DNA from: Sulfobacillus acidophilus
Lineage (GTDB): Bacteria > Bacillota > Sulfobacillia > Sulfobacillales > Sulfobacillaceae
Reading direction: 5' to 3'
Assembly: GCA_003023745.1 (NCBI GenBank)
Contig: PXYV01000005.1
Location: 37,327-101,326 of the forward strand
DNA: 64,000 bases
Positions within the stretch are counted from its first letter, which is position 1. Every line of letters starts with the position of its first letter. Position numbers and translations under genes: made by a program. The notes under the pieces were generated by a model. The model had not been told where the DNA came from and ran no database searches. It saw only the letters and a program-made list of their open reading frames with translations. This document shows positions 15,780 to 25,548 of this stretch, piece by piece.

Positions 15780-17265
15780 CGTCTGTCCACCTAAGGTCAG
15801 TAGCCCGGCCCTCGGTTAATCGCCGACGCAGCGCACGCCATGGCACGCGCCACGTGAAATTTTCCCAGTCCTTGGGGCGCCATGGACTCAGTGGACTCAA
15901 ATACGGCGTGCCGAAGGACGTTAAACTGACCAGTTCGACAGACATGGCGAGCGTGACCAGCATGACGCCATAGATCCCGAGCACAAAAGCTCCGACCAGC
16001 ACGCCCCAGCTCATGAAACGCCAGGTGGCTAATAGCTCGTAGGTGGGAACACTAAAGAGGCTCAGAGCAGTAAAGGTCATCAGCACGATGATTTGCGGGC
16101 TGACGAATCCCGCTTTGACGACGGCTGTGCCGACGACGATGGCTCCGACGGTTCCCAGCGTGGTGGCCAGCACCTTCGGCAAACGCACGGCTGCCTCGCG
16201 CAACACTTCAATCACTAAAATCATGACGACAACCTCCACGAACGGAGTAAAGGGCAGCCCTGTATGACTCCCTGCAATGATGTTGAACAAGGTGGGGGAA
16301 ATCAGGTCGGGATTGACTTCGGTCAAGGCGATGTACCATCCGGGGAGCATGACGCCAAAAGCCCAGGCTAAGAGGCGAATAATGCGGATAAAAGAGGCGT
16401 CATACCAGGCTGCGTTATAGTCTTCCGACGTACGATAGAAATCACTTAAGGTGGCGGGCACAGTTAAGACGAAAGGGTCGCCTTGTATCGAAAGCGCAAC
16501 CTTGCCACTTTGGAGTTGGAGAGCGACCCAGTCGACACGTTCACTATAGCGGACGGTGGGGAAAAGTGCCCACGGATGATCTCGGATAAGGCTGCCTAAA
16601 CGCGTCGCATTGGTCGCACTATCGAGGGTTAGTGAGCGGAGGCGATCGCGCACACGGGTAATCACCTCTGGCGAAGCTAAACTTTCGCAATAGATCAAAT
16701 CGCAGCATGTCGGGAACCGCAGGCCAATCGACAACCGTTCCACTACCAAGTCGGGAGTAGCCAGGCGCTCTCGAATCTGCGCGATCTTGACATTCTCGAG
16801 TTCCACAAAGGCGTCTTGGGGGCCGCGAATCGTTTGTTCGGTGACGGGCGACTCGATGTCGCGGTGGGGTGGTTTTGCGAAGTCTATCAACACGGCTCCG
16901 GGTTTTTTGGCAGTGACAATCGCCGTTTGACCGCGCCATACGCCCGAAATGACACGACTCCAGAGTTGCACCGGGCGGGACGAATGCCCAATGTTGTCCA
17001 GCGTGTCTGGGGAGTCCGACTTAAGAAATGTGGTCAGCTCCTGGCTGTCCACTAGACCATCGATCCAAACCACTAGACGCGACCCGGTTTCTTGGACGAC
17101 GAGGTCAGGAGCATGGGTGGCGTGTTCTCGAAAAAGACGGGCCAGGGTGCGAATGTCCGTGAGATTGAGTGCTTGTTGGGCGACTTGCGATTGGATGTGA
17201 TGATGCCATGCGACGAGCACCGCATGAAGACGCTCTATGTCTTGGGATAAGGATTCGATGGGCAC
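15772..17265 (-). CDS. gerAA: Spore germination receptor A subunit
   Basis: This 497-residue protein has a cytoplasmic N-terminal half of about 280 residues and a C-terminal half with about five membrane segments, the GerAA layout. Family text includes PDTLDNIGHSSRPVQLWSRV in the soluble half and FTPFVEVVVMILVIEVLREA in the membrane half. GTG 17265 follows GGATTG. It is the first gene of the receptor operon. Germinant specificity cannot be read from the sequence. Confidence 0.93.
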   Translation of the reverse strand: MPIESLSQDIERLHAVLVAWHHHIQSQVAQQALNLTDIRTLARLFREHATHAPDLVVQETGSRLVVWIDGLVDSQELTTFLKSDSPDTLDNIGHSSRPVQLWSRVISGVWRGQTAIVTAKKPGAVLIDFAKPPHRDIESPVTEQTIRGPQDAFVELENVKIAQIRERLATPDLVVERLSIGLRFPTCCDLIYCESLASPEVITRVRDRLRSLTLDSATNATRLGSLIRDHPWALFPTVRYSERVDWVALQLQSGKVALSIQGDPFVLTVPATLSDFYRTSEDYNAAWYDASFIRIIRLLAWAFGVMLPGWYIALTEVNPDLISPTLFNIIAGSHTGLPFTPFVEVVVMILVIEVLREAAVRLPKVLATTLGTVGAIVVGTAVVKAGFVSPQIIVLMTFTALSLFSVPTYELLATWRFMSWGVLVGAFVLGIYGVMLVTLAMSVELVSLTSFGTPYLSPLSPWRPKDWENFTWRVPWRALRRRLTEGRATDLRWTDDA

Positions 17266-17314
17266 GTGAGCAATCCTTTCCGAGAGTCTTTTTCTATAAC
17301 AACGGCCGTCGTAT

Positions 17315-17345
17315 TAGTGTTGCGAGGCCATAGTCTTTTTATCCA
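17315..17345 (-). promoter_or_regulatory. Possible sigma-G-type promoter for the gerA operon
   Basis: On the minus strand TGGATA (17340-17345) and AACACTA (17315-17321) are 18 bp apart. They resemble the forespore sigma-G elements (TGAATA, then CATACTA). The -10 lies about 50 bp before the gerAA start. Forespore expression is known for gerA operons. The match is imperfect. Confidence 0.35.
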
Positions 17346-17673
17346 TGCGTGAGTATCCCGTCAGTTGCAGCGATGAATAAAACCGGGCTGGCCGAGTAAA
17401 AAAGCGCAGTCCGCATGAAACAGGCACTCGCATCGCGTCTAGGCAGCCAAATTCGCATCCGGGCATCTTGCCGCTGCGACTAGGCAATAGAAACACGCAG
17501 GGTAAACTCGAGGGCGTATCGTTTGGCAATGGACTCAAACGGCGAAAGGACGCTGTCGGGCCCCATCTCGGCAACCTATTGTTGACATTGCCGAAGCATT
17601 CTATCGTGTGGGGACACGGAGCGATGACCACGGCAGTGGGGAAAACGATTCGATCCCTCCAGTGGTCGAGAAG
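17346..17673. other. 328 bp between the gerA operon and the KimA-like gene
   Basis: The gap between gerAA and the 3' end of the KimA-like gene has no convincing ORF in either direction. I see no structured RNA or strong terminator in it. Confidence 0.4.
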
Positions 17674-19524
17674 TTAGGGTGTTGGGGATTTGGTCGTATC
17701 ATCCGTCGGCTCAGTTAAATGCATGGGTACCGTGCCAATCATCACGTCGGTCCGGTGTCGCAGCGCCGCCCCGATCGCTTGGCCCATACGGTTATGTAAC
17801 AGTTCTTGACCCCAGGTATCGGGAACAATCTCTGGAATGAGAACCAACACCCGTTGTTTGGAGCGACGGTCGACGGTCTGGATGAAACGCAAGAGCGGGC
17901 GGACCACCGAGTGGTACTGGGATTTCAATTCGACCAAGCGCACCGGTGGGTTCCACTGCGCCCAGGAGGAGCGAAATGTGGCCATCTCTTGGTCAGAGTC
18001 GTCACCTTCGAACACCACGACCACTGCCAGCACCTGGTCGCTCAGAGAGAGCGCGTGGTCGAGGGCCCGACGCGTGAGCTCCGTGAGGTTGGGGGTAATG
18101 GGCACGACCACAATCGGACGCGGACGCGGCGTTAACGCGGCAGGGATTTGTCCAATTTTGAGATCCACCCCCACCCGCTTATAGTAGCGATGAACCTGCA
18201 AGAATCCGATAATCAGGATGGGGACGGCGAGCACGACGACCCACGCACCTTCGGTAAATTTGGTCGTCACAAACAAAATGGTCGAAATTCCGGTCGCGAT
18301 GGCACCGGCCGAATTGAGTACGGCGCGGACTTTCCACCCCGGTGGCCGAACTTTTCGCCAGTGAAAGACCATGCCGGCCTGCGACAGCGTGAATCCCGTG
18401 AACACGCCAATGGCATACATGGGGATTAACGCCTGGGTGTTCCCATTGACCGCAACCAATAACGCGGCAGCGGCAATAGCTAAAAAAAAGATGCCACGTT
18501 CAAAAACTAAGCGATCACCCCGGACCGCAAACGAGCGGGGCGCATAACCGTCGTGCGCCAACAAGCTGAACAATACAGGTAACCCGCCAAAGGAGGTGTT
18601 GGCGGCCAGTCCCAAAACCACCATGATCGTTAGGGAGACAAAGTAATAAGCCCAATTGCGGCCTACAGCATCGGTCATGACCCGACTTAAGAGAGATTGG
18701 GAATTGGTCGGGAGCGCGCCGAAGCGAACGGTCAGCAACGCAATACCCAGTAACATGCATGCTAGAATCGCCCCTAAGAGCCACTCGGTGCGCTTGGCGC
18801 GAAGTTGCCGCGGTTGCCGAAAGAGCGGGACCCCGTTTGCGATGGCTTCAACTCCGGTGAGTGCTGTTAGTCCTGCGGCAAAGGCCTTCATTAAGAAAAA
18901 GATGCTGACATGCGGTGCAGCAGCGGCCGCAATGGGCGATGGTTTGGTTACGGCGGGGTGGACTAATCCCACCAGCAACACCGCTAACAGACCGACAATA
19001 AACAAAAATGTAGGCAGCAGGAAAGCCCTGGCGCTTTCGCCGACACCGCGCAAATTGAGAAAGGTGATAATGGCCAGAAGGAGTAGACACAGTGGCAATG
19101 TGGCGCCGAGCAGGCTAGGGAAAGCCGATGTCAGCGCTTGGATTCCGGCCGAGATGGAGATGGCCACGGTGAGTGTGTAGTCGACGGTGAGAGCTGCTCC
19201 GGCTAAAAGGCTGGCCCGTGCCCCTAGATTTTCCTTCGAAACGGCATAAGCTCCGCCACCGCGCGGGTAAGCATCGATGACCTGGCTGTATGACAGCACA
19301 AGAATCGCCAAGAGACCGGTAATGGCCAGAGAAATTGGCAAAAGATAGCGAAGGCCGACTGCGCCTACGGCAATGAGCACCAGCACAATAGCCTCAGGAC
19401 CGTATGCAACGGATGTCAATGCATCCAAAGAAAGGGCCGCTAATCCTTCTGAGGTCCCGATTTCCTCAGTCTCTGCATCTTTAGATCGTAGTGGTCGGCC
19501 GACCAAAAGGCGCCATATGTCCAT
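17674..19524 (-). CDS. kimA: KimA-like potassium importer (APC superfamily)
   Basis: This 616-residue protein has twelve membrane segments in the first ~440 residues and a cytoplasmic C-terminal domain. Order and length match Bacillus KimA (YdaO), a high-affinity K+/H+ symporter of about 607 residues. Shared stretches are LSLDALTSVAYGPEAI, DAYPRGGGAYAVSKENLG, VDYTLTVAISISAGIQA and LTGVEAIANGVP. The tail (PIVVVPITPNLTELTRRALDHA) is the soluble regulatory domain. In Bacillus the gene is controlled by c-di-AMP through a leader riboswitch; I could not find that riboswitch here. ATG 19524 has no clear Shine-Dalgarno site. TTG 19530 is an alternative start. Confidence 0.85.
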   Translation of the reverse strand: MDIWRLLVGRPLRSKDAETEEIGTSEGLAALSLDALTSVAYGPEAIVLVLIAVGAVGLRYLLPISLAITGLLAILVLSYSQVIDAYPRGGGAYAVSKENLGARASLLAGAALTVDYTLTVAISISAGIQALTSAFPSLLGATLPLCLLLLAIITFLNLRGVGESARAFLLPTFLFIVGLLAVLLVGLVHPAVTKPSPIAAAAAPHVSIFFLMKAFAAGLTALTGVEAIANGVPLFRQPRQLRAKRTEWLLGAILACMLLGIALLTVRFGALPTNSQSLLSRVMTDAVGRNWAYYFVSLTIMVVLGLAANTSFGGLPVLFSLLAHDGYAPRSFAVRGDRLVFERGIFFLAIAAAALLVAVNGNTQALIPMYAIGVFTGFTLSQAGMVFHWRKVRPPGWKVRAVLNSAGAIATGISTILFVTTKFTEGAWVVVLAVPILIIGFLQVHRYYKRVGVDLKIGQIPAALTPRPRPIVVVPITPNLTELTRRALDHALSLSDQVLAVVVVFEGDDSDQEMATFRSSWAQWNPPVRLVELKSQYHSVVRPLLRFIQTVDRRSKQRVLVLIPEIVPDTWGQELLHNRMGQAIGAALRHRTDVMIGTVPMHLTEPTDDTTKSPTP

Positions 19525-19542
19525 AGCCAAAGTGTACCACAG

Positions 19543-19579
19543 CCAACATCCCCAGGGGCGTCACGCATGTTGGGGATGT
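19543..19579 (-). promoter_or_regulatory. Overlapping alternative hairpins just upstream of kimA
   Basis: ACATCCCC (19546-19553) can pair with GGGGATGT (19572-19579), or CCAACAT (19543-19549) can pair with ATGTTGG (19567-19573). The two pairings exclude each other. On the minus strand a TGGTACACT extended -10-like element lies only a few bases before the start codon, so the transcript may be nearly leaderless, or the hairpins may act as an operator in DNA. Confidence 0.3.
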
Positions 19580-19728
19580 CACGGCGAACCAATTCAACGA
19601 CCCTAATCGGACAAGACCAGACAAAGTGAGGGTGGACACCAGGCCACCCGTTTTCCGCAGATCAACTTGAAAGCGCGATACGCGTAGCGTGATAGTTAAT
19701 AATTGGCACATGCGTCGTGAAGCGGCCT

Positions 19729-19953
19729 TTAATGTAGTGTTTGAATCGTATTAATGACCACCACGCCCACCATGAAGAGGACATAGATTCGAAGCCCCCA
19801 AATCAGGCTTTTGAGTCCAGGCCCCATTTTCAGTAAGTCCAATTGCTCGACGGCGTGCAGTGACGAGCGATACTCGTTCAAAGCTTCGGCCACCAGCATG
19901 ATATCGTCGTCTGAACGATTTTCGGACGCATTGTCAAAGGTCATTTCTGCCAT
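19729..19953 (-). CDS. Small one-TM protein paired with an Nramp-like transporter
   Basis: This 74-residue protein starts at ATG 19953 behind AAAAGGAG. The N-terminal ~45 residues are acidic and soluble. A single membrane segment near the C-terminus contains WGLRIYVLFMVGVVVIN. It begins 42 bp after the Nramp-like stop on the same strand. The protein at 36321-36491, directly after the second Nramp-like gene, has the same segment (WGLRAYIVVMVVLVII) in the same place. The shared sequence and context suggest an accessory subunit. I know no named family for it. Confidence 0.75.
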   Translation of the reverse strand: MAEMTFDNASENRSDDDIMLVAEALNEYRSSLHAVEQLDLLKMGPGLKSLIWGLRIYVLFMVGVVVINTIQTLH

Positions 19954-19995
19954 GAATCCTACTCCTTTTCTTGAACGGTCGAACATGGTGCGTGA

Positions 19996-21315
19996 TCACT
20001 TCAGTCCCGGAATAATGACCGTAAGCGCGTAGACGATGCCAGCTACAGACACAAAGACCCCGACCCCGACGCCAAGAATGTTTAACCACCACGTGTTGCG
20101 GTGCACTCCCATGATGGTCCGGTCATTCGCCAAAATGAGAAGGAAGCCAATGGCTGGAGGCATCGTCAGTACCGCGATGACATTGACTAAGATAACTACC
20201 AGCTCCAAAGGAAAGCCAGGCAGCAACACCACGGCACCGCTGACGGCGGCGACTGCCAGCAAAATGACATAAAACCCTTTCGCCTGGCGAAACGAGCGAT
20301 TAAGACTGTGCGCCACTTTCGTGACCTCGCCAAACGCGTAAGCCGAGGATGTTGAGATGGTAATGGCTGCTACCAACCCCGCTTCCAGAATGCCTAAGGC
20401 AAAGAGCGTGGCGCCAAAACGGCCCGCGTAAGGAATTAACGCTTGCGCAAATCGCGCGGCTCCATATTGGCTTGCATTCATGTGGTGAAGAAAGAGTGGG
20501 GCGGTGGCGATAATCGCGGCGCAGGCGGCGATTGTCGCCAAGAACGCTCCAATCGCAGTGTCGAGGCGCCCGTGTTGGATGTCCTTGACCGAAAGGCCTT
20601 TGTCAGAGACGGCACCTTGTTGGAAAAATAGCATCCAAGGGGTAATGGTGGCTCCAATATCGGCCAACAGAATAATGAGCGTATTGTCATTCATGCCGCC
20701 CGGCAAGGGTCCCCAGGTCACGAAGGCACGCCCGACTTGCGCCCAGTCGGGGTGCACTAATATCGCCACGGGAATGAAGACCAGGTTGAATAACGCAAAC
20801 GCTAGGGTCATGCGCTCCCAACGCCAATAGCGCTTGGACAATACTGCGGCAGCAATGATGAGTAATGCACCCGCCACGGCGACGACTGGAGGGATGCCAA
20901 AGAATCCGGCACCTGCCACGATGCCGATAAATTCTGTGACGAGCGTCATCACATTGGTTGCTAATAGGTCAATCATCGCGAAATTACCCCAAAATCGGCC
21001 GAAGCGTCGATAGATCAGGTCGGCGTGGCCAGTTTTGGAGACTGCGCCCAGGCGTACAGTGATTTCCTGCGCGACGAATGCAAGTACGAACGTGAAGACC
21101 ACAAACGGCAGGAAGAAACCAACGCCAAACTGTGATCCGGTGGCAGAATACGACAGCATTGACGGGGCATCGTTTTCTCCTAGCATGACGAGTAACCCAG
21201 GGCCAATCAACAGCCAGAACAGCCGCCATCGACGATGTTGGTAGTGCGCGTTGAGAACCTGCACGCGATCGCGCGTGCGCTGTTTTTCTTCTTCATTTAT
21301 GGGCCTAGTAATCAT
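19996..21315 (-). CDS. Nramp-superfamily divalent cation transporter, non-canonical
   Basis: This 439-residue protein has eleven membrane segments of the Nramp fold (LeuT-like). Helix 1 reads GPGLLVMLGENDAPS where classical Mn/Fe transporters have DPGN. Helix 6 reads ATITPWMLFFQQ where they have an MPH motif. Such changes are known in Nramp-related proteins with altered selectivity, including Mg2+ transporters, so Mn2+ transport should not be assumed. QEITVRLGAVSKTGHADLI is typical of this subgroup. ATG 21315 follows CAGGGGG. A small one-TM protein follows 42 bp downstream. It is a paralogue of the protein at 34964-36304. Confidence 0.85.
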   Translation of the reverse strand: MITRPINEEEKQRTRDRVQVLNAHYQHRRWRLFWLLIGPGLLVMLGENDAPSMLSYSATGSQFGVGFFLPFVVFTFVLAFVAQEITVRLGAVSKTGHADLIYRRFGRFWGNFAMIDLLATNVMTLVTEFIGIVAGAGFFGIPPVVAVAGALLIIAAAVLSKRYWRWERMTLAFALFNLVFIPVAILVHPDWAQVGRAFVTWGPLPGGMNDNTLIILLADIGATITPWMLFFQQGAVSDKGLSVKDIQHGRLDTAIGAFLATIAACAAIIATAPLFLHHMNASQYGAARFAQALIPYAGRFGATLFALGILEAGLVAAITISTSSAYAFGEVTKVAHSLNRSFRQAKGFYVILLAVAAVSGAVVLLPGFPLELVVILVNVIAVLTMPPAIGFLLILANDRTIMGVHRNTWWLNILGVGVGVFVSVAGIVYALTVIIPGLK

Positions 21316-21397
21316 GCGTTAACCCCCTGAGGATGTGAGCCTCGACTTCGTTTGTTAACCAAGGGCAATAACACCATATAAAGCGTGATCGCGTTGG

Positions 21398-21628
21398 GTG
21401 AATTGTCCCGAGAAAAATGTGAATAAGCATGAGCCAATCCACCACTTCCTTGGATACGAGGCGGTCGGCTGGGTGACTCGCGGTGGCCGCAGCGGTTTCG
21501 AGCTGACCGAAGGCACCTTCTTCTCACTCCATCAACATTCTTATGCGGGTTGTCCGACCTGTCACAGGGCCGTCGTCTTTGCAAGATCCGTCCGGTATCG
21601 AATCGAAAATTCTTCCAAGTTGTCGTAA
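21398..21628 (+). pseudogene. Fragment of a zinc-type alcohol dehydrogenase (GroES-like domain)
   Basis: The 76-codon frame reads HHFLGYEAVGWVTRGG, then GFELTEGTFFSLHQHSYAG and CPTCHRA. This follows the N-terminal pattern of medium-chain dehydrogenases: GHE, then VGxV, GDxV, and a structural-zinc CxxC. The nucleotide-binding half is absent and several conserved positions are altered. It is probably a leftover fragment. The rest of 21316-21819 has no other gene I can support. Confidence 0.45.
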
Positions 21629-21819
21629 CTTTGGCAGTTACGGAGGATTTTTGGGGATCGTGGGGCCATGTGCGGTAGACCATAGGCCACTGGGCCTTAC
21701 CGAATCTGACAAAATACGCTTAATCTCGCTAACATGAGGGATGCGTCTTCCAGTCAACGGTCCATCCCTGACGTTGAATCCGAGGATTTTTAATATAAAG
21801 AGATTGTGTGGTGGTTTGA

Positions 21820-23040
21820 TTGCTCCGTGCTAATCGATGGTTTGTGCTAACCGTGGTGCCCGGTCTGGCGTTGGGCATCGGCTGGTTTAGGCAGACAGCG
21901 GTGGTACAGGCCGGATTTATTCCTACATACCGGGCTTCAGCGCTCATTTCACGAGACAATGGGCCGATGACATCAATCAGGAGCGACTCAGTGTCGCGCA
22001 TAATCGTTAAGGCGGCGATACCAACGGACACGGCTGTCAGATCCACTGAAATCACGGTTCACGCTCGGTCCACCAAACATCCGGCGAACGCTGCGAAAAA
22101 ATCTCAACGGCAGATTAAGAAAGCCGATAAGGCCACGCCTATGGTGTTAGGCTACTATGTCCCGGGAGTCGCGGCGTTGGCTGATCTCAGGGCTCATGCC
22201 CAACAAATCACAGCCATTGCTCCGTTTTGGTATTCCTTGCGCGTCAACGGCACCCTGCATGACCTGGGTTCGAGTGTGAGTCTAACCCGTTGGTGCGTCG
22301 CCCACCACATTGCGGTCTACCCTATGGTGATTAACGGTTACGGGAACACGAATGCGCTGCAAAATCCCACATACTACACGCGTGACTTGGCGTTTCTCGT
22401 AAAATTGGCACGTACTTCCGGATATGCAGGACTCAATCTTGATTTTGAGTCGTTGAACAATGACGATGAAGGGCTTTTGGATCGCTTTGTGGCGGCTCTG
22501 GCGCATGAACTGCATCGGGAAGGCAAGAAACTGATTGTGTCGGTGGGGCCTAGAACCAGCAACAGTAACGGCTACCACGTTTATAATTACCAGAGTTTGG
22601 GGGCATCGGCCAACTATGTGGATTTGATGCTTTACGACGAGCACGACAATACCAGCGCGCCCGGACCGGTTGCTGGATTAAATTGGGCGGACGCGATTGT
22701 GCAATATGCTCGGGCTACCATTCCGGATTCTAAAATACTTGTAGGGCTTGCGGGGTATGGATACAATTGGGCTTCTACCGGATCCACCACGGTGACGGAC
22801 GCCCAAGCCCTCAATCTGGTTGACCGCTACGGCTACGACTGGGACGGGGGATCGGTGCAGGAACCGGAAGTGACGTATAGCGTCGATGGAGTGCGACACG
22901 TGGTTTGGTTTGAAGATAGCTATAGCGAAGCGTTCAAGGTCCGCTGGGTGAGACAATATGGGCTCGGCGGCGTGGCCTTATGGGCTCTGGGCCAGGAAAA
23001 TCAAGGTGTCTGGGCTATGTTGCACACGATGTTGCCCTAG
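21820..23040 (+). CDS. GH18-family secreted hydrolase (spore cortex/peptidoglycan type)
   Basis: This 406-residue protein starts at TTG 21820. A hydrophobic signal (WFVLTVVPGLALGIGW) and a basic linker to about residue 105 are followed by a glycoside hydrolase family 18 barrel. The catalytic strand is YAGLNLDFESL, with the acid Glu after DF. SNYVDLMLYDEH-like and GLAGYGYNW segments follow, as in YaaH/SleL-type N-acetylglucosaminidases that degrade spore cortex fragments. LysM repeats, common in that group, are absent. Export and function in germination are inferences consistent with the nearby gerA operon. Confidence 0.85.
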   Translation: MLRANRWFVLTVVPGLALGIGWFRQTAVVQAGFIPTYRASALISRDNGPMTSIRSDSVSRIIVKAAIPTDTAVRSTEITVHARSTKHPANAAKKSQRQIKKADKATPMVLGYYVPGVAALADLRAHAQQITAIAPFWYSLRVNGTLHDLGSSVSLTRWCVAHHIAVYPMVINGYGNTNALQNPTYYTRDLAFLVKLARTSGYAGLNLDFESLNNDDEGLLDRFVAALAHELHREGKKLIVSVGPRTSNSNGYHVYNYQSLGASANYVDLMLYDEHDNTSAPGPVAGLNWADAIVQYARATIPDSKILVGLAGYGYNWASTGSTTVTDAQALNLVDRYGYDWDGGSVQEPEVTYSVDGVRHVVWFEDSYSEAFKVRWVRQYGLGGVALWALGQENQGVWAMLHTMLP

Positions 23041-23499
23041 TTCGGTGCGGTGTAGGTGATTCAGGCTGACCGCGAGTAAGCCGCCATCGTGATCTCTCAT
23101 TTGCAGTTGAGACAACGCGACTGGCTGGGCCGAATTGGAGCCAAGCATTCGGGGAAGTGCGGGACTGTACTGAGATGAAAACCGACTAGACGGAAACTCC
23201 GCCACACGCACAGTATTGGCTGGTGGAGGTGGTGTAACGAATGGAGGACGGTGTCTGTCGCCCCATTGAGACTGGAAAGTCCACACCCTTGAAACCGCCG
23301 TGTGAATAGCGCTGGAGCGTCCGTGTCAGCACCAACTCCGATGTGATTGGCTCACCTAGGTTAGTGCTTTTGGCGTGCTACGGGTCCCATTGCCGTGAGC
23401 GACAGGGGTCTTTTGCGCGCCATAAATGGCCAGTCATCGTGATTTGGTTTGTTCGGGTCCATCCTGGTATCGTTCACGTCCGGCCGCGATCCCTATGGG
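23041..23499. other. 459 bp without a supportable gene
   Basis: The gap lies between the convergent GH18 gene and the end of the hyf-like operon. Short frames on both strands have no ribosome site or natural composition. No terminator with a U tract is evident. Confidence 0.4.
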
Positions 23500-25548
23500 C
23501 TAGTGGATGGCTCCGATGATCATGCCGATTAGCGCGAAGATCCACACATAGGCCACGTATTGCGTCACACGTCCCGATTGGATGCGTTGGATGTTTCGAC
23601 CCAGCCAGGTGCCCATCTGCATCATTGGTCGGTACAGCTGTTCTTCCAGTCGATTGATAACCGTATGGCGGTAGAAGTGGGCTTGTTGGCGTTGGGTTCG
23701 CTCGCGCGACAATCCGTAAAACCGGCTAAAGGCCAGGCGAATGGGATGCGTAAATCCTTCTGCGGACCAGGTGGTTTGGGGAGAAAATGGGGTGGCGCCC
23801 CCATTCCAGGGAGCGACCCGACGAAGTGGTTTTCGTCGAACGAAGTGGCGGATCAGACCGACCACGACACTTAAGAAGAGCGCCATAAAGAGCAAGACAT
23901 AGGGGTCGCCCACGTTAAAGCTTTGTGGGAAGAACACGGTGCCTTGGGCGCCGGGGGCCGGGATCAGATTGGCACCGATGGGTATTAAAGGCAAAGCCGT
24001 CTGTGGGTGAATAAAACTCGGTGCCACCACGGGACTGTTGGACGTCAAAAACGAATGCAATGAGCGATTAAGCCAAGGCAAAAACCAGGGAACGCCGGGT
24101 CCTGGCACCAACATCAGCAACAACGGCAGCGCTAAGGCCCAGACCCACTCTCGAGCCGGGGGGGCGATGTCTTTGGCCGAGCTTCGATGAATGCCTAAGA
24201 ATATAAATCCAAACCAGCGTAAATATGCGGCAAGGCCGATGGCCACTGTAAGCGCGATGAAGCCGGCCGTGATCATCAAGGCGAGGTGCACTAAAGCCAC
24301 GCTGGTGGACGTCGAGATGGGCTTTAAAATGCTCTCCAACAAGAGCCATTCGCCGACAAATCCTCCCAGTGGCGGAAAAGCGCCGAGCGCCAGGATACCG
24401 AGGAGAGATAATAGAGCCGTCGCGCTTGATGTGTGAATGAGTCCGCCCAACCGGTCTAAGGTATGGCCCCACTGTCCGGTGTAGTCGCTGGCGGCAAAGA
24501 GCACAAACTTGGCGCCCGCATGCATGACCAAGAGGACAATGGCGCTATCTAGTGCTAAACTGGACCCCACGTTGTGGGGGGCAACCAAAGAGAGAATACG
24601 CCACAGAGCCAACGCGGCAAAGACTAGGCCAAGAATTTCCAGCGTCGAATAGGCGAGCACCCGTTTGACATGCCGGGACACCACGCTGTACAAGGCACCG
24701 CTTAACGCGCCCAGCACGCCCAGCACCAACATAACAATCGCCCAAGACAGACCGCTTCCGGCAATCTCGGTCATCGCCAGAACCCCGCTGACAGCCAAGG
24801 CGGTCAAAAGGCCGGAAAATATGCCAGCCACCACGCCGGGGGCCTCGGGCTCTGCCATCGGCATCCAGATCATGACCGGGAACAATCCGGCCTTTACGCC
24901 AAAGGCCACCAATGCCATCAACATGATGATGTTCGTGACTGCTGGTGAATGCGTCGGCGCTAGGCGGGCCAACCGGATCAGCGAGTCCGACAAAAACTGC
25001 GTGTGGGTAGGCATGAGCCACGCTAACGCGATCAAGAGCAACATTCCACCAAATTCCGACAACGCCAAGAGCGCCCACCCGGCATTCCAAACCGGGCGTG
25101 AACGCCGGGTGGTCACCAAGCCCAAGTAGGTGACCGCCGAAATGAATTCCCAGGTTAAAAGCAGCATAAGCCCGTCGCCGCTCCAGACATAGACGCCAAC
25201 CCCCGCCATTAAGGGCAACAGGGCATAGAAGACACGATGGCTGTCGGTCCGTCGCATTGTCAGCAGCGTTGCGGACAAAAACAAGATTCCCGCGACAATC
25301 GCCCATAAGCCAGCGAGCGGCAAAGGCGCCATGACCAGAGTCGGCCAGGGGTGGGGCAGCGCCATTCGGCTGGCGTGAGCGGGAGAGAGGCTAAAGGACA
25401 TGACAACCAGCGCAACCGACCCAACCGTCATGACAAAACTGAGCCAATGGCGAGTCCAGCGCGGCTTGAGCGTTGTCAGCAAGGCTGCTCCGGCCAGCGA
25501 GATGAGAGAAAACCCGATCCAACCCATCACCCAAAGTGAGCCGTTCAT
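23500..25548 (-). CDS. hyfB: Hydrogenase-4 component B-like proton-pumping subunit (NuoL/MrpA family)
   Basis: This 682-residue protein has about sixteen membrane segments of the antiporter-like family. The core is AFGVKAGLFPVMIWMPMAEPEAPGVV-like, with the conserved Lys and Glu/Asp region. LSLLGILALGAFPPLGGFVGEW marks the HyfB/HycC end. ATG 25548 shares ATGA with the stop of the small-subunit gene; a longer start inside that gene is rejected. In related complexes this subunit translocates H+ or Na+. It is the last gene of the operon. Confidence 0.88.
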   Translation of the reverse strand: MNGSLWVMGWIGFSLISLAGAALLTTLKPRWTRHWLSFVMTVGSVALVVMSFSLSPAHASRMALPHPWPTLVMAPLPLAGLWAIVAGILFLSATLLTMRRTDSHRVFYALLPLMAGVGVYVWSGDGLMLLLTWEFISAVTYLGLVTTRRSRPVWNAGWALLALSEFGGMLLLIALAWLMPTHTQFLSDSLIRLARLAPTHSPAVTNIIMLMALVAFGVKAGLFPVMIWMPMAEPEAPGVVAGIFSGLLTALAVSGVLAMTEIAGSGLSWAIVMLVLGVLGALSGALYSVVSRHVKRVLAYSTLEILGLVFAALALWRILSLVAPHNVGSSLALDSAIVLLVMHAGAKFVLFAASDYTGQWGHTLDRLGGLIHTSSATALLSLLGILALGAFPPLGGFVGEWLLLESILKPISTSTSVALVHLALMITAGFIALTVAIGLAAYLRWFGFIFLGIHRSSAKDIAPPAREWVWALALPLLLMLVPGPGVPWFLPWLNRSLHSFLTSNSPVVAPSFIHPQTALPLIPIGANLIPAPGAQGTVFFPQSFNVGDPYVLLFMALFLSVVVGLIRHFVRRKPLRRVAPWNGGATPFSPQTTWSAEGFTHPIRLAFSRFYGLSRERTQRQQAHFYRHTVINRLEEQLYRPMMQMGTWLGRNIQRIQSGRVTQYVAYVWIFALIGMIIGAIH

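Noticed and set aside
21316..21420. Mg2+ or Mn2+ riboswitch before the first Nramp-like gene
   Set aside because: Only a short GAGG/CCTC stem is visible on the minus strand; no known metal riboswitch consensus could be matched.
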